In this document: piece by piece, positions 1 through 5,724 of the stretch
How positions within the stretch are numbered: position 1 is the first letter of the stretch
How the letters are laid out: each line of letters opens with the position of its first letter
Origin: JBEAUL01 sp041161475
Lineage (GTDB): Bacteria; Pseudomonadota; Gammaproteobacteria; UBA6186; Azoamicaceae
DNA length: 10,311 bases
Direction: 5' to 3'
NCBI GenBank assembly: GCA_041161475.1
Contig: JBEAUL010000033.1
Span: 1 to 10,311, forward strand
Position numbers and translations under genes: made by a program
Notes under the pieces: model-generated
What the model was told of the DNA's origin: nothing
Database searches by the model: none
What the model saw: the letters and a program-made list of their open reading frames with translations, nothing else

Positions 1-79
1 GTATGAATGAAATACGAGTTTATAAGCTAACTTCTATGATTTTATGTTTGTCGGGGATACAGATACTGCTGAAAATGCA

Positions 80-108
80 TTAACATTTTGATTAAGAAAT
101 CTTACAAT
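80..108 (+). promoter_or_regulatory. sigma-70 promoter for midA, apparently giving a leaderless mRNA
   Basis: A -35 element TTAACA (80-85, five of six consensus bases) is followed by a 17-base spacer and a -10 element TACAAT (103-108, five of six). The usual distance from -10 to start of transcription puts the RNA 5' end at about 114-116, which is the midA ATG itself. I see no other promoter this good in bases 1-113 and no Shine-Dalgarno sequence before the ATG. Bases 1-79 hold no gene or clear signal that I can recognise. The promoter call rests on consensus matching only. Confidence 0.6.
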
Positions 109-113
109 AGAGC

Positions 114-1328
114 ATGCACACGATTTCTGTTAAAAAAGAACACACACTTCCCGAACCCTCTGATGCTGAAAAAGCTCAGAGTAAACGGCTGTGTGCAGAG
201 ATTCGGAATTTAATTCACGCTGCTGGAGGGGCTATTCCGTTCTCTGATTTTATGTCAGCAGCCTTATTTTCACCAAATGATGGATATTACAGCTCCCTAA
301 AATCCAAAATTGGAAGGGCAGGCGATTTTGTGACGGCGCCAGAGCTTTCCCCTTTGTTTTCTGAATGCCTGGCCATTCAGCTTGCTGAAGTGTTGGCGCA
401 TGTTCCTAGTGGGCATGTGCTAGAGTTTGGTGCCGGCACAGGTCGTATGGCGGGCGATATATTGCATACCTTGGTTACAGAAAAAAATTTTCGTGGACAA
501 TATTACATTTTGGAACCCAGTGGAGCGCTTAGGGCTGAGCAAGTAGCCTATCTAAGCGATCGATTTCCTGGTTTGTTTTCGCGTTTTGTCTGGTTAAATA
601 CCTTACCAGCGCAGTTTACCGGGGTTATTCTGGCCAATGAGGTGCTTGATGCTTTTCCGGTGGAGCGTTTTGCGATTAAAGCAGGACGCTTGTATCGAAC
701 ATGGGTGGAAGCCGACCCTTTGCAGCCCGATGGCTTTATACAAATCGATAGACCCAATGACTTGCCCCTGCTTTCGAGTGTGTTTGAAGCGCAAGCATGG
801 CCTGAAGCATACCGATCGGAGTGTCATCCGCAGTTATCCGCATGGCTTCAGTCGCTAGGAGAGGTCTTGAACGAAGGGGTTTTATTTGTCTTGGATTATG
901 GTTTTCCTAAACAGACCTATTATCATACAGACCGTTCGTCTGGAACGCTTATGTGTCATTATAAGCACTACGCGCATACCGATCCCTTTTTTTACCCTGG
1001 CTTACAAGACATTACTGCACATATTGATTTTTCTGCCCTCGCGGATGCGGCAAACCAAACGGGTTGGCAAGGCTTGGGGTATACCGATCAAGCCCATTTT
1101 TTAATCAATTTGGGGTTGTTAACGCGACTCGAGAGACAATTGGGGGGTGATAAACACCTAAGCGATCTGACAGCGCTTAAGGCCATTCAGGGGGTACAAA
1201 CCCTGCTGTCACCCAGTGAGATGGGGGAACTGTTCAAGGTAATTGCCTTAGGAAAAAACCTGTCCCAAGAAATCCCTTTATCTGGATTTACGACAAAGAA
1301 CAGGTATGCCCAATTAAGGGAAGACTAA
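114..1328 (+). CDS. class I SAM-dependent methyltransferase, MidA/NDUFAF7 family
   Basis: This 404-residue protein matches the MidA/NDUFAF7 (COG1565) family. Family features in order: an N-terminal segment ending in a GYY motif (57-59) and a DFVTAPE-like block (71-77); the SAM-binding glycine-rich loop EFGAGTGRM (104-112); ANEVLDAFPVERF (174-186); DYGFP (261-265); a GTLMCHYKH block (277-285); and QDITAHIDF (298-306). The mitochondrial member methylates an arginine of the complex I subunit NDUFS2 and is needed for complex I assembly. The role of bacterial members is less certain, so the substrate here is not assigned. The start at 114 is forced: a TAG lies in frame at 108-110 and the next in-frame ATG, codon 47, would remove conserved sequence. 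There is no Shine-Dalgarno sequence. The gene converges on the small minus-strand ORF, with 12 bases between the stop codons. Confidence 0.9.
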   Translation: MHTISVKKEHTLPEPSDAEKAQSKRLCAEIRNLIHAAGGAIPFSDFMSAALFSPNDGYYSSLKSKIGRAGDFVTAPELSPLFSECLAIQLAEVLAHVPSGHVLEFGAGTGRMAGDILHTLVTEKNFRGQYYILEPSGALRAEQVAYLSDRFPGLFSRFVWLNTLPAQFTGVILANEVLDAFPVERFAIKAGRLYRTWVEADPLQPDGFIQIDRPNDLPLLSSVFEAQAWPEAYRSECHPQLSAWLQSLGEVLNEGVLFVLDYGFPKQTYYHTDRSSGTLMCHYKHYAHTDPFFYPGLQDITAHIDFSALADAANQTGWQGLGYTDQAHFLINLGLLTRLERQLGGDKHLSDLTALKAIQGVQTLLSPSEMGELFKVIALGKNLSQEIPLSGFTTKNRYAQLRED

Positions 1329-1340
1329 GAAAAAATACCC

Positions 1341-1562
1341 TTAGGAGGCCTTTTTGGTAGGGCTTAAGTGCTGTAATTGGTTGAGTAAGTGCTCAAAATC
1401 GACTTCTAGCGCAGCCGTGTACCGTTCATTTTGGCGTAATTTTTTGTTTAAGCGTTCCAGTTCTTGCTCTAAAGAGCTTAAGCGTTGGGTTTGTGTTGCC
1501 AGCTGTGCATAAACATCGCTGTTTCCGGTGCCGACTTCAGTACTGCTCAGTAAACTAACCAT
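1341..1562 (-). CDS. small hypothetical protein with predicted coiled coil
   Basis: This 73-residue protein is not one I recognise. Residues about 19-66 are rich in Leu, Glu, Gln, Lys and Arg, with leucines at heptad-like spacing (for example LSSLEQELERL), as in a coiled coil or long amphipathic helix. The N-terminus is polar and uncharged and the C-terminus is basic (PTKKAS). No signal peptide, membrane segment or cysteine is visible. It is probably a real gene: a good ribosome binding site (AGGGAG, nine bases before the ATG) precedes it, and it lies downstream of the cca terminator. It resembles SlyX only in being short and coiled-coil; the sequence does not match SlyX motifs. It could be a structural or adaptor protein, but nothing in the sequence shows a function. 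Confidence 0.7.
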   Translation of the reverse strand: MVSLLSSTEVGTGNSDVYAQLATQTQRLSSLEQELERLNKKLRQNERYTAALEVDFEHLLNQLQHLSPTKKAS

Positions 1563-1593
1563 GTTTGTCTTCTCCCTGTCGAAAAACTCGTCT

Positions 1594-1616
1594 TACGTAG
1601 CCTTATCTTGTACGTA
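1594..1616. repeat. paired TACGTA palindromes upstream of the small coiled-coil gene
   Basis: Two copies of the six-base palindrome TACGTA lie at 1594-1599 and 1611-1616, 17 bases apart centre to centre. On the minus strand each is followed by a similar purine-rich stretch (CAAGA and AGACG). They sit 32-54 bases upstream of the small coiled-coil ORF, where a promoter or operator would be expected. I could not place a convincing -35/-10 pair there. The site may be a regulator binding site or chance. Confidence 0.25.
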
Positions 1617-1659
1617 ATCCATTGTTTCATCAAGCGCAAATAGGAACTGTTCTTGTAAG

Positions 1660-1679
1660 AAAAAAACCCATGCATGGGC
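1660..1679 (-). terminator. probable intrinsic terminator after cca
   Basis: On the minus strand the palindrome CCCATGCATGGG (1667-1678) is followed directly by seven T residues (1666-1660). The hairpin would have a four-base-pair GC-rich stem, with one extra G-U pair, and a TGCA loop. The stem is short for an intrinsic terminator but the T tract is strong. It begins 28 bases after the cca stop codon, where the rpmE-maeB-mdh-cca run should end, and it separates that run from the small coiled-coil gene. Confidence 0.6.
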
Positions 1680-1706
1680 AAGATTCTAGATTGATAAGGG
1701 GATTTA

Positions 1707-2960
1707 TTACTTAGAAAAAGTCGCTTTTAATTGCTTAATGGCGTTTAAGCGTTCCCGATGAATGGCTTCTCCCAAGGCGGCTCCTTGGTATCCTTTCTCG
1801 ATTAAGGGTTGTGCGCGAACAGATTGTACGGCCCTAAAAGTTGCATTCAGATAATCAGAATGCGGATATGGGTCATTTTCTTTCCCTTTTCTTCCCCGCG
1901 CATCGGCTTCGCATGCAAGCACAAACTGATGTAGGCGATGAGGTTTTTTTAATGCGCCAATAGACTCAAATAATGAGAGTAATGTGCTGGGCTTTAGTTC
2001 AAAGGCGCGCCCATATAAACCGTGATACTCGGCCACGGCCAGGGCCAGCTCGCGGTACTCGTTTGGTACCCCATATTGCTTACACCAGTCGGCCAGTAGC
2101 TTTGCACTTCTTGCTTCATGACCATGATGCTTAGGCCAAACTTCTGCAGGCGTTTCTCCTTTTCCCAAGTCGTGACATAAAGCAGCAAAACGAACAACCT
2201 TGTCTGTTGATAGACGAGCAGCAGCCGATAAAACCATCATGGTATGTATGCCCGTATCAATCTCTGGATGGTGTAAGGCCGGTTGTGGGATACCCCACAG
2301 TTTGTCTAATGCAGGAAATAAGCGCGCTAAAGCCCCACAGGCCCGTAATGTGTCGAAAAACTGTGCTGGGTCGTCTTCGCCCAATGCCCGTTCCATTTCT
2401 TGCCATACGCGTTCTGGCACTAGGGCATCGACTTCGCCACTTTGAACCATTTGGCGCATGAGCTCCAAGGTTTCTGGTGCCACTGAAAAACCCAAGGGGG
2501 CCAATTTAGCCATAAAACGTCCTACCCGTAAAATACGTACCGGATCTTCCGAAAAGGCATCAGAGACATGCCGCAGGCGTTTTTGTTGAATGTCCGCTAT
2601 TCCCCCATAAGGGTCAATTAATTTTCCGTCACTGGTTTTTGCAATGGCGTTGATGCTTAAGTCGCGCCGTTGTAAATCTTCTTCTAAAGAGACGTTTGGG
2701 TGAAAATCACAGATAAACCCCTGGTACCCAACGCCCACTTTTTTTTCTGTTCTTGCCAAGGCATATTCTTCGCGGGTTTTAGGATGCAAGAAGACTGGGA
2801 AGCTTCTGCCTACGCGTTTAAAGCCTTCTTTGAGTAAAGTTTCCTCGTCAGCACCCACGACGACCCAGTCTCGCTCATGAACAGGTAAACCCAGCAGTTG
2901 ATCGCGAACAGCGCCCCCAACCAGATATACCTGATAGTGATGTTTGCGCCTTGTGGTCAC
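1707..2960 (-). CDS. cca: CCA-adding tRNA nucleotidyltransferase (multifunctional CCA protein)
   Basis: This enzyme adds or repairs the 3' CCA of tRNAs using CTP and ATP, in the cytoplasm. At 417 residues it is close to the E. coli enzyme (412) and alignable along its length. Visible motifs: GGAVRD (15-20) of the nucleotidyltransferase fold; ERDWVVVG (29-36), carrying the metal-binding acids E29 and D31; RRDLSINAIA (98-107); the EDPVRILRVGRF block (138-149); and a C-terminal HD domain with HPEIDTGIHT (231-240) and CHDLGKG (262-268), the hydrolase part found in gammaproteobacterial Cca. The first of the two catalytic acids, Asp in E. coli, is Glu here. The start is a GTG at 2960-2958 that overlaps the mdh stop codon (GTGA), so translation is probably coupled. 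There is only a weak Shine-Dalgarno (GTGAG, nine bases upstream) and no in-frame ATG before the conserved core. Confidence 0.96.
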   Translation of the reverse strand: MTTRRKHHYQVYLVGGAVRDQLLGLPVHERDWVVVGADEETLLKEGFKRVGRSFPVFLHPKTREEYALARTEKKVGVGYQGFICDFHPNVSLEEDLQRRDLSINAIAKTSDGKLIDPYGGIADIQQKRLRHVSDAFSEDPVRILRVGRFMAKLAPLGFSVAPETLELMRQMVQSGEVDALVPERVWQEMERALGEDDPAQFFDTLRACGALARLFPALDKLWGIPQPALHHPEIDTGIHTMMVLSAAARLSTDKVVRFAALCHDLGKGETPAEVWPKHHGHEARSAKLLADWCKQYGVPNEYRELALAVAEYHGLYGRAFELKPSTLLSLFESIGALKKPHRLHQFVLACEADARGRKGKENDPYPHSDYLNATFRAVQSVRAQPLIEKGYQGAALGEAIHRERLNAIKQLKATFSK

Positions 2961-3916
2961 TGAAATTTACTCACGGCCTTGTTTAGCTCAATAACGGTTT
3001 CTATCGACGCTTGAAGCTGTGTTTGTTCGCTGGGGCTTAGGGGTACTTCGATGATTTCTTCGATACCAGCAGCCCCTATTTTAACGGGGACACCCACGAA
3101 TAAAGGTTCTTTTACGCCATATTGCCCTATTTTTAATTTTGCTGCGCAGGGTAAAATGGCTTTTTTGTCTAATAAATAGGATTCAGCCATTTGAATAGCA
3201 GAAGAGGCTGGGGCATAAAAAGCCGACCCAGTTTTAAGCAAATTAACGATTTCGCCACCACCTTTACGGGTTCTGTCAATAATTGCATCGAGGGTTGCTT
3301 GGGTAATGCGATTTTGTTTCACCAGTTCCGTTAAAGAGACCCCGCCAACGGTACTAAAGGCTGGGAGTGGCACCATTGAGTCGCCATGACCACCTAATAC
3401 GAAAGCCTGGACTTGTTCTACAGAAACCTTCAAGGCTGTTGACAGGAATGTTCTGAATCGTGCTGAATCTAGTATACCAGCCATACCGACAATTTTTTGA
3501 TCGGAAATGCCAGAGTAATCTTGTAGGACTTTAACCATGACATCTAAAGGGTTGGTAATGCATATAACAAACGCATTGGGTGCATGTGTTTTAATGCCCG
3601 CACCCACCGCACGCATTACTTTTGTGTTAATTTCGAGTAAATCGTCTCGGCTCATGCCAGGTTTTCGGGGCGATCCGGCTGTGACAATCACAACATCGGC
3701 CCCAGCAATGTCTTCATATTGATTTGTGCCCGACACATGGCAATCGACATGCTCAATGGGGCCACATTGTGACAGGTCTAAGGCTTTCCCTTGCGGAACG
3801 CCTTCAAGAACGTCGAATAAGACAATGTCCCCTAAGTTTTTTAATAATGCCAGATGTGCCAAGGTGCCGCCAATATTTCCGGCACCGATAAGGGCAATTT
3901 TTTTGCGAGAGGCCAT
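2957..3916 (-). CDS. mdh: NAD-dependent malate dehydrogenase, lactate-dehydrogenase-like type
   Basis: Interconverts malate and oxaloacetate with NAD in the TCA cycle. The 319-residue protein has the Rossmann motif GAGNIGG (11-17) with D35 at the end of the second strand, indicating NAD preference. It also has substrate arginines R84 and R90 in PRKPGMSR, the ITNPLD loop (120-125), catalytic D150 with R153, and catalytic H177 in GGHGDS. Arginine at position 84, where lactate dehydrogenases carry glutamine, argues for malate over lactate. Wording throughout (for example EGVPQGKALDL and GMAGILDSARF) resembles the type found in Caulobacter and Rickettsia rather than the 310-330-residue types of E. 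coli or Legionella and Coxiella. A strong AAGGAG site lies nine bases before the ATG. The stop codon overlaps the cca start. Confidence 0.94.
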   Translation of the reverse strand: MASRKKIALIGAGNIGGTLAHLALLKNLGDIVLFDVLEGVPQGKALDLSQCGPIEHVDCHVSGTNQYEDIAGADVVIVTAGSPRKPGMSRDDLLEINTKVMRAVGAGIKTHAPNAFVICITNPLDVMVKVLQDYSGISDQKIVGMAGILDSARFRTFLSTALKVSVEQVQAFVLGGHGDSMVPLPAFSTVGGVSLTELVKQNRITQATLDAIIDRTRKGGGEIVNLLKTGSAFYAPASSAIQMAESYLLDKKAILPCAAKLKIGQYGVKEPLFVGVPVKIGAAGIEEIIEVPLSPSEQTQLQASIETVIELNKAVSKFQ

Positions 3917-3925
3917 AATGAATCA

Positions 3926-3952
3926 CTCCTTGTTGGAAAAGCTATTCCAACA
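3926..3952 (-). promoter_or_regulatory. mdh ribosome binding site with abutting 8-bp inverted repeat
   Basis: On the minus strand an exact inverted repeat, TGTTGGAA and TTCCAACA (3952-3945 and 3938-3931) around a six-base loop, ends on the first A of the mdh Shine-Dalgarno AAGGAG (3931-3926). No T tract follows, so it is not a classical terminator. It could be an mRNA hairpin affecting ribosome access or 5'-end stability of a processed mdh message, or a DNA operator. The repeat and ribosome binding site are directly seen; the role is inferred. Confidence 0.5.
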
Positions 3953-3964
3953 TTGTAATGATTA

Positions 3965-3980
3965 TTGGCCTCAAAGCCAA
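3965..3980 (-). repeat. short inverted repeat in the maeB-mdh gap
   Basis: TTGGC and GCCAA form a five-base-pair stem with a six-base loop, just after a run of five T residues on the minus strand and immediately downstream of the maeB stop codon. It is the middle of three consecutive inverted repeats between the end of maeB and the start of mdh. Alone it would be weak. Confidence 0.35.
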
Positions 3981-4008
3981 AAATTATTTTGGTGTTGGGG
4001 CAACACCA
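3981..4008 (-). terminator. hairpin at the maeB 3' end, possible weak terminator or processing site
   Basis: On the minus strand TGGTGTTG and CAACACCA (4008-4001 and 3997-3990) form a perfect eight-base-pair stem with a CCC loop. The hairpin is made by the last codons of maeB (Gly-Val-Ala-Pro-Thr-Pro). The sequence AAATAATTTTT follows, holding the stop codon and then five T residues (3985-3981). The T run is separated from the stem by seven bases, so efficient termination is doubtful. A partial terminator or RNA-stabilising structure separating maeB from mdh is possible. Confidence 0.4.
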
Positions 4009-5216
4009 GAGGCAATCGCTGCTTTTCCGACTGCCTGGGTGACTTGCTGAAGTAATCTTGGATCGGTTGGTTTTGGCAGAATATAATCCGGAGAAAAGCT
4101 TAAATCGGCTGCATCAGGGTATGCCGTTTTAATTTCTGCAGGAATTGGCTCATGCACAATAGAACGAATCGCTTCTACAGCAGCAATCATCATCTCTTCG
4201 TTAATGCAACGTGCGCGCACATCGAGGGCACCACGGAACAGATAAGGAAAACACAATACATTGTTGACTTGATTCGGAAAATCGCTGCGACCTGTTGCAA
4301 TGATCAAATCGTTACGAATAGATTTGGCAACCGAGGGCATAATTTCTGGCACTGGATTAGACAGGGCAAAAATAACTGGATTTGGACGCATGCTGAGTAA
4401 CATATCAGGTTCCACCAGGTTAGGGCCTGAAAGACCGATAAACACATCTGCATCTTGCATGGCGTCTGCGAGGGTACGTTTATCTGTTTTGGCTGCAAAA
4501 GCTTGTTTATAGCTGTTGAGGTTAGTTCTTTCGCTGTGTATCACACCTGCGGTGTCTAACATCAAGATATTTTCACGTTTTGCCCCCAAAGAAATCAGCA
4601 AGTTCATGCTTGCAATACCTGCTGCACCCGCACCAAGACAAACAATATTGATGTCTTGAATATTTTTTTCTTGTAATTCAAGCGCATTTAACAGGCCAGC
4701 AGCAACGATGACTGCGGTGCCGTGCTGATCGTCATGAAAAACAGGAATATTCAAACGTGATTTTAAAGCCGCTTCAATTTCGAAACATTCAGGTGCTTTG
4801 ATGTCTTCTAGGTTAATGCCACCGAAAGTTGGCGCAATGTTGGCGACGGTTTCTATAAAGGCTTTTGGATCTTCTGTGGCTACTTCGATATCGAATACAT
4901 CAACATTCGCAAGCAGTTTAAACAGAATGGCCTTACCTTCCATCACAGGTTTGCTCGCCAATGGACCCAAATTACCTAGCCCTAAAATAGCGGTTCCATT
5001 GCTGATAACCGCCACTAAGTTACCTTTTGAGGTGTAACGATAGGCTGTTTCTGGATCTTGAGCGATAGCTCGTACTGGCGCGGCAACGCCAGGCGAGTAT
5101 GCTAAGGCTAAGTCTTGTTGCGTAATCGCCGATTTGGTTAATCTAATTTCCAATTTACCGGGTTTCGGAAACTCATGGTAGTCTAACGCGACCTTGTCGA
5201 GTGAATTTTTTATCAT
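3984..5216 (-). CDS. malic enzyme, MaeB-type catalytic domain only
   Basis: Oxidatively decarboxylates malate to pyruvate and CO2, probably with NADP. The 410-residue protein aligns with the N-terminal catalytic part of E. coli MaeB. Motifs: LALAYSPGVAAP (36-47, with Y40 as likely proton donor); GNLVAVISNGTAILGLGN (65-82); the catalytic-lysine block PVMEGK (K95); metal ligands in INLEDIKAPECF (E137, D138) and in HDDQHGTA (D162); the nucleotide-binding loop GAGAAG (195-200); and TGRSDFPNQVNNVLCFP (308-324). It ends at SGVAPTPK, where E. coli MaeB (759 residues) continues into a phosphotransacetylase-like domain, which is absent here. Short single-domain malic enzymes are known, so this need not be a damaged gene, and NAD instead of NADP use cannot be excluded. 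Its only Shine-Dalgarno-like sequence (AGG, 11 bases upstream) lies in a hairpin. Confidence 0.92.
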   Translation of the reverse strand: MIKNSLDKVALDYHEFPKPGKLEIRLTKSAITQQDLALAYSPGVAAPVRAIAQDPETAYRYTSKGNLVAVISNGTAILGLGNLGPLASKPVMEGKAILFKLLANVDVFDIEVATEDPKAFIETVANIAPTFGGINLEDIKAPECFEIEAALKSRLNIPVFHDDQHGTAVIVAAGLLNALELQEKNIQDINIVCLGAGAAGIASMNLLISLGAKRENILMLDTAGVIHSERTNLNSYKQAFAAKTDKRTLADAMQDADVFIGLSGPNLVEPDMLLSMRPNPVIFALSNPVPEIMPSVAKSIRNDLIIATGRSDFPNQVNNVLCFPYLFRGALDVRARCINEEMMIAAVEAIRSIVHEPIPAEIKTAYPDAADLSFSPDYILPKPTDPRLLQQVTQAVGKAAIASGVAPTPK

Positions 5217-5222
5217 AATATA

Positions 5223-5258
5223 AACAGCCTAAGGGAAAGTGTCCCTTAAGAACAGCCT
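5223..5258 (-). promoter_or_regulatory. hairpin flanked by direct repeats between rpmE and maeB
   Basis: On the minus strand TAAGGGA and TCCCTTA (5248-5242 and 5236-5230) form a seven-base-pair stem, extended by a T-G and a C-G pair to nine, around the loop CACTT. Only a short TTTAT follows, so termination would be inefficient. The 3' arm includes the AGG that is the only Shine-Dalgarno-like sequence for maeB. The hairpin is bracketed by two copies of AGGCTGTT (5258-5251 and 5230-5223), 28 bases apart. Attenuation or translational control of maeB relative to rpmE is plausible; a leaky rpmE terminator is the simpler alternative. Confidence 0.45.
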
Positions 5259-5494
5259 TATGCTATTCCTGCGTCGGAACCGGACAACAAGGAGAATCCA
5301 CCAAAGCGGTCGTTAAAGTTTTTAACGCGTGCTTCGCGGTCGATTACTTTTTGATTACCGGTGTAAAAAGGATGGCATGCATTACAAACATCAAGTGTTA
5401 GGTTACCTTTGATTACGGAACCAATTTCAAATTGATGACCGCAGCTGCATTTTACTGGAATCTTTGTATATTCTGGATGTATACCGTCTTTCAT
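5258..5494 (-). CDS. rpmE: 50S ribosomal protein bL31, zinc-binding type
   Basis: Component of the large subunit that bridges to the 30S head. The 78-residue protein has the bL31 pattern: IHPEY near the N-terminus, CSC (C16, C18), LDVCNACHPFYTG (C37, C40) and the FNDRFGGF block near the C-terminus. All four zinc-ligand cysteines are present, so this is the zinc-dependent form rather than the cysteine-free paralogue used in zinc starvation. It is a few residues longer than the E. coli protein at the C-terminus. The ribosome binding site AGGA (5505-5502) is separated from the ATG by seven T residues. The gene starts 48 bases downstream of the tRNA and ends 41 bases before maeB. Confidence 0.97.
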   Translation of the reverse strand: MKDGIHPEYTKIPVKCSCGHQFEIGSVIKGNLTLDVCNACHPFYTGNQKVIDREARVKNFNDRFGGFSLLSGSDAGIA

Positions 5495-5542
5495 AAAAAA
5501 ATCCTAATTTGACTGAGTAAAAACCCAATTGGTTATATTTAT

Positions 5543-5619
<77 letters not shown>

Positions 5620-5631
5620 AAGAAGTCCCCC

Positions 5632-5661
5632 ATTTTGACACAGACACCCACCAGAAATCAA
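5632..5661 (-). promoter_or_regulatory. possible tRNA-Ile2 promoter
   Basis: On the minus strand TTGATT (5661-5656) and CAAAAT (5637-5632), each four of six consensus bases, are 18 bases apart. A GC-rich discriminator with five G residues follows before the tRNA 5' end at 5619. A GC-rich discriminator is typical of growth-rate-controlled stable-RNA promoters. The match is weak, and read-through from rpoD is an alternative. Confidence 0.3.
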
Positions 5662-5680
5662 AGCTGTTTAAACATACAGC
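5654..5680 (-). terminator. possible weak terminator after rpoD
   Basis: On the minus strand GCTGT and ACAGC (5680-5676 and 5667-5663) form a five-base-pair stem with an eight-base AT-rich loop, followed by TTTGATTTC. It lies 45 bases after the rpoD stop codon. Both stem and T tract are short, so termination would be partial at best. Confidence 0.28.
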
Positions 5681-5724
5681 ACATTAAGGGAGGCCTGTGT
5701 TAATGGGGCCGTATCACAAGTGCT

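Noticed and set aside
1326..1375. Possible bidirectional terminator between the convergent midA and small coiled-coil genes
   Set aside because: There is an A6/T6 run and an outer CCCT/AGGG match, but the stem is four pairs across a long loop. No convincing hairpin forms next to a T tract in either direction.
2188..2205. Slightly different second conserved His region in the Cca HD domain (EYHGL instead of EFHDL as in E. coli)
   Set aside because: The Asp at this position varies among related Cca proteins as I recall them, so it is not evidence of a lost activity.
3726..4055. Open frame of 109 codons on the plus strand covering the mdh start, the maeB-mdh gap and the maeB end
   Set aside because: It runs antisense through two conserved genes and the hairpin-rich gap, and its protein resembles nothing known. 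It is an antisense shadow.
5520..5540. AACCAATTGGGTT followed by a T run between the tRNA and rpmE as a terminator
   Set aside because: The stem is only about four AT-rich pairs. It would be too weak to separate the two genes, so they may share a transcript.
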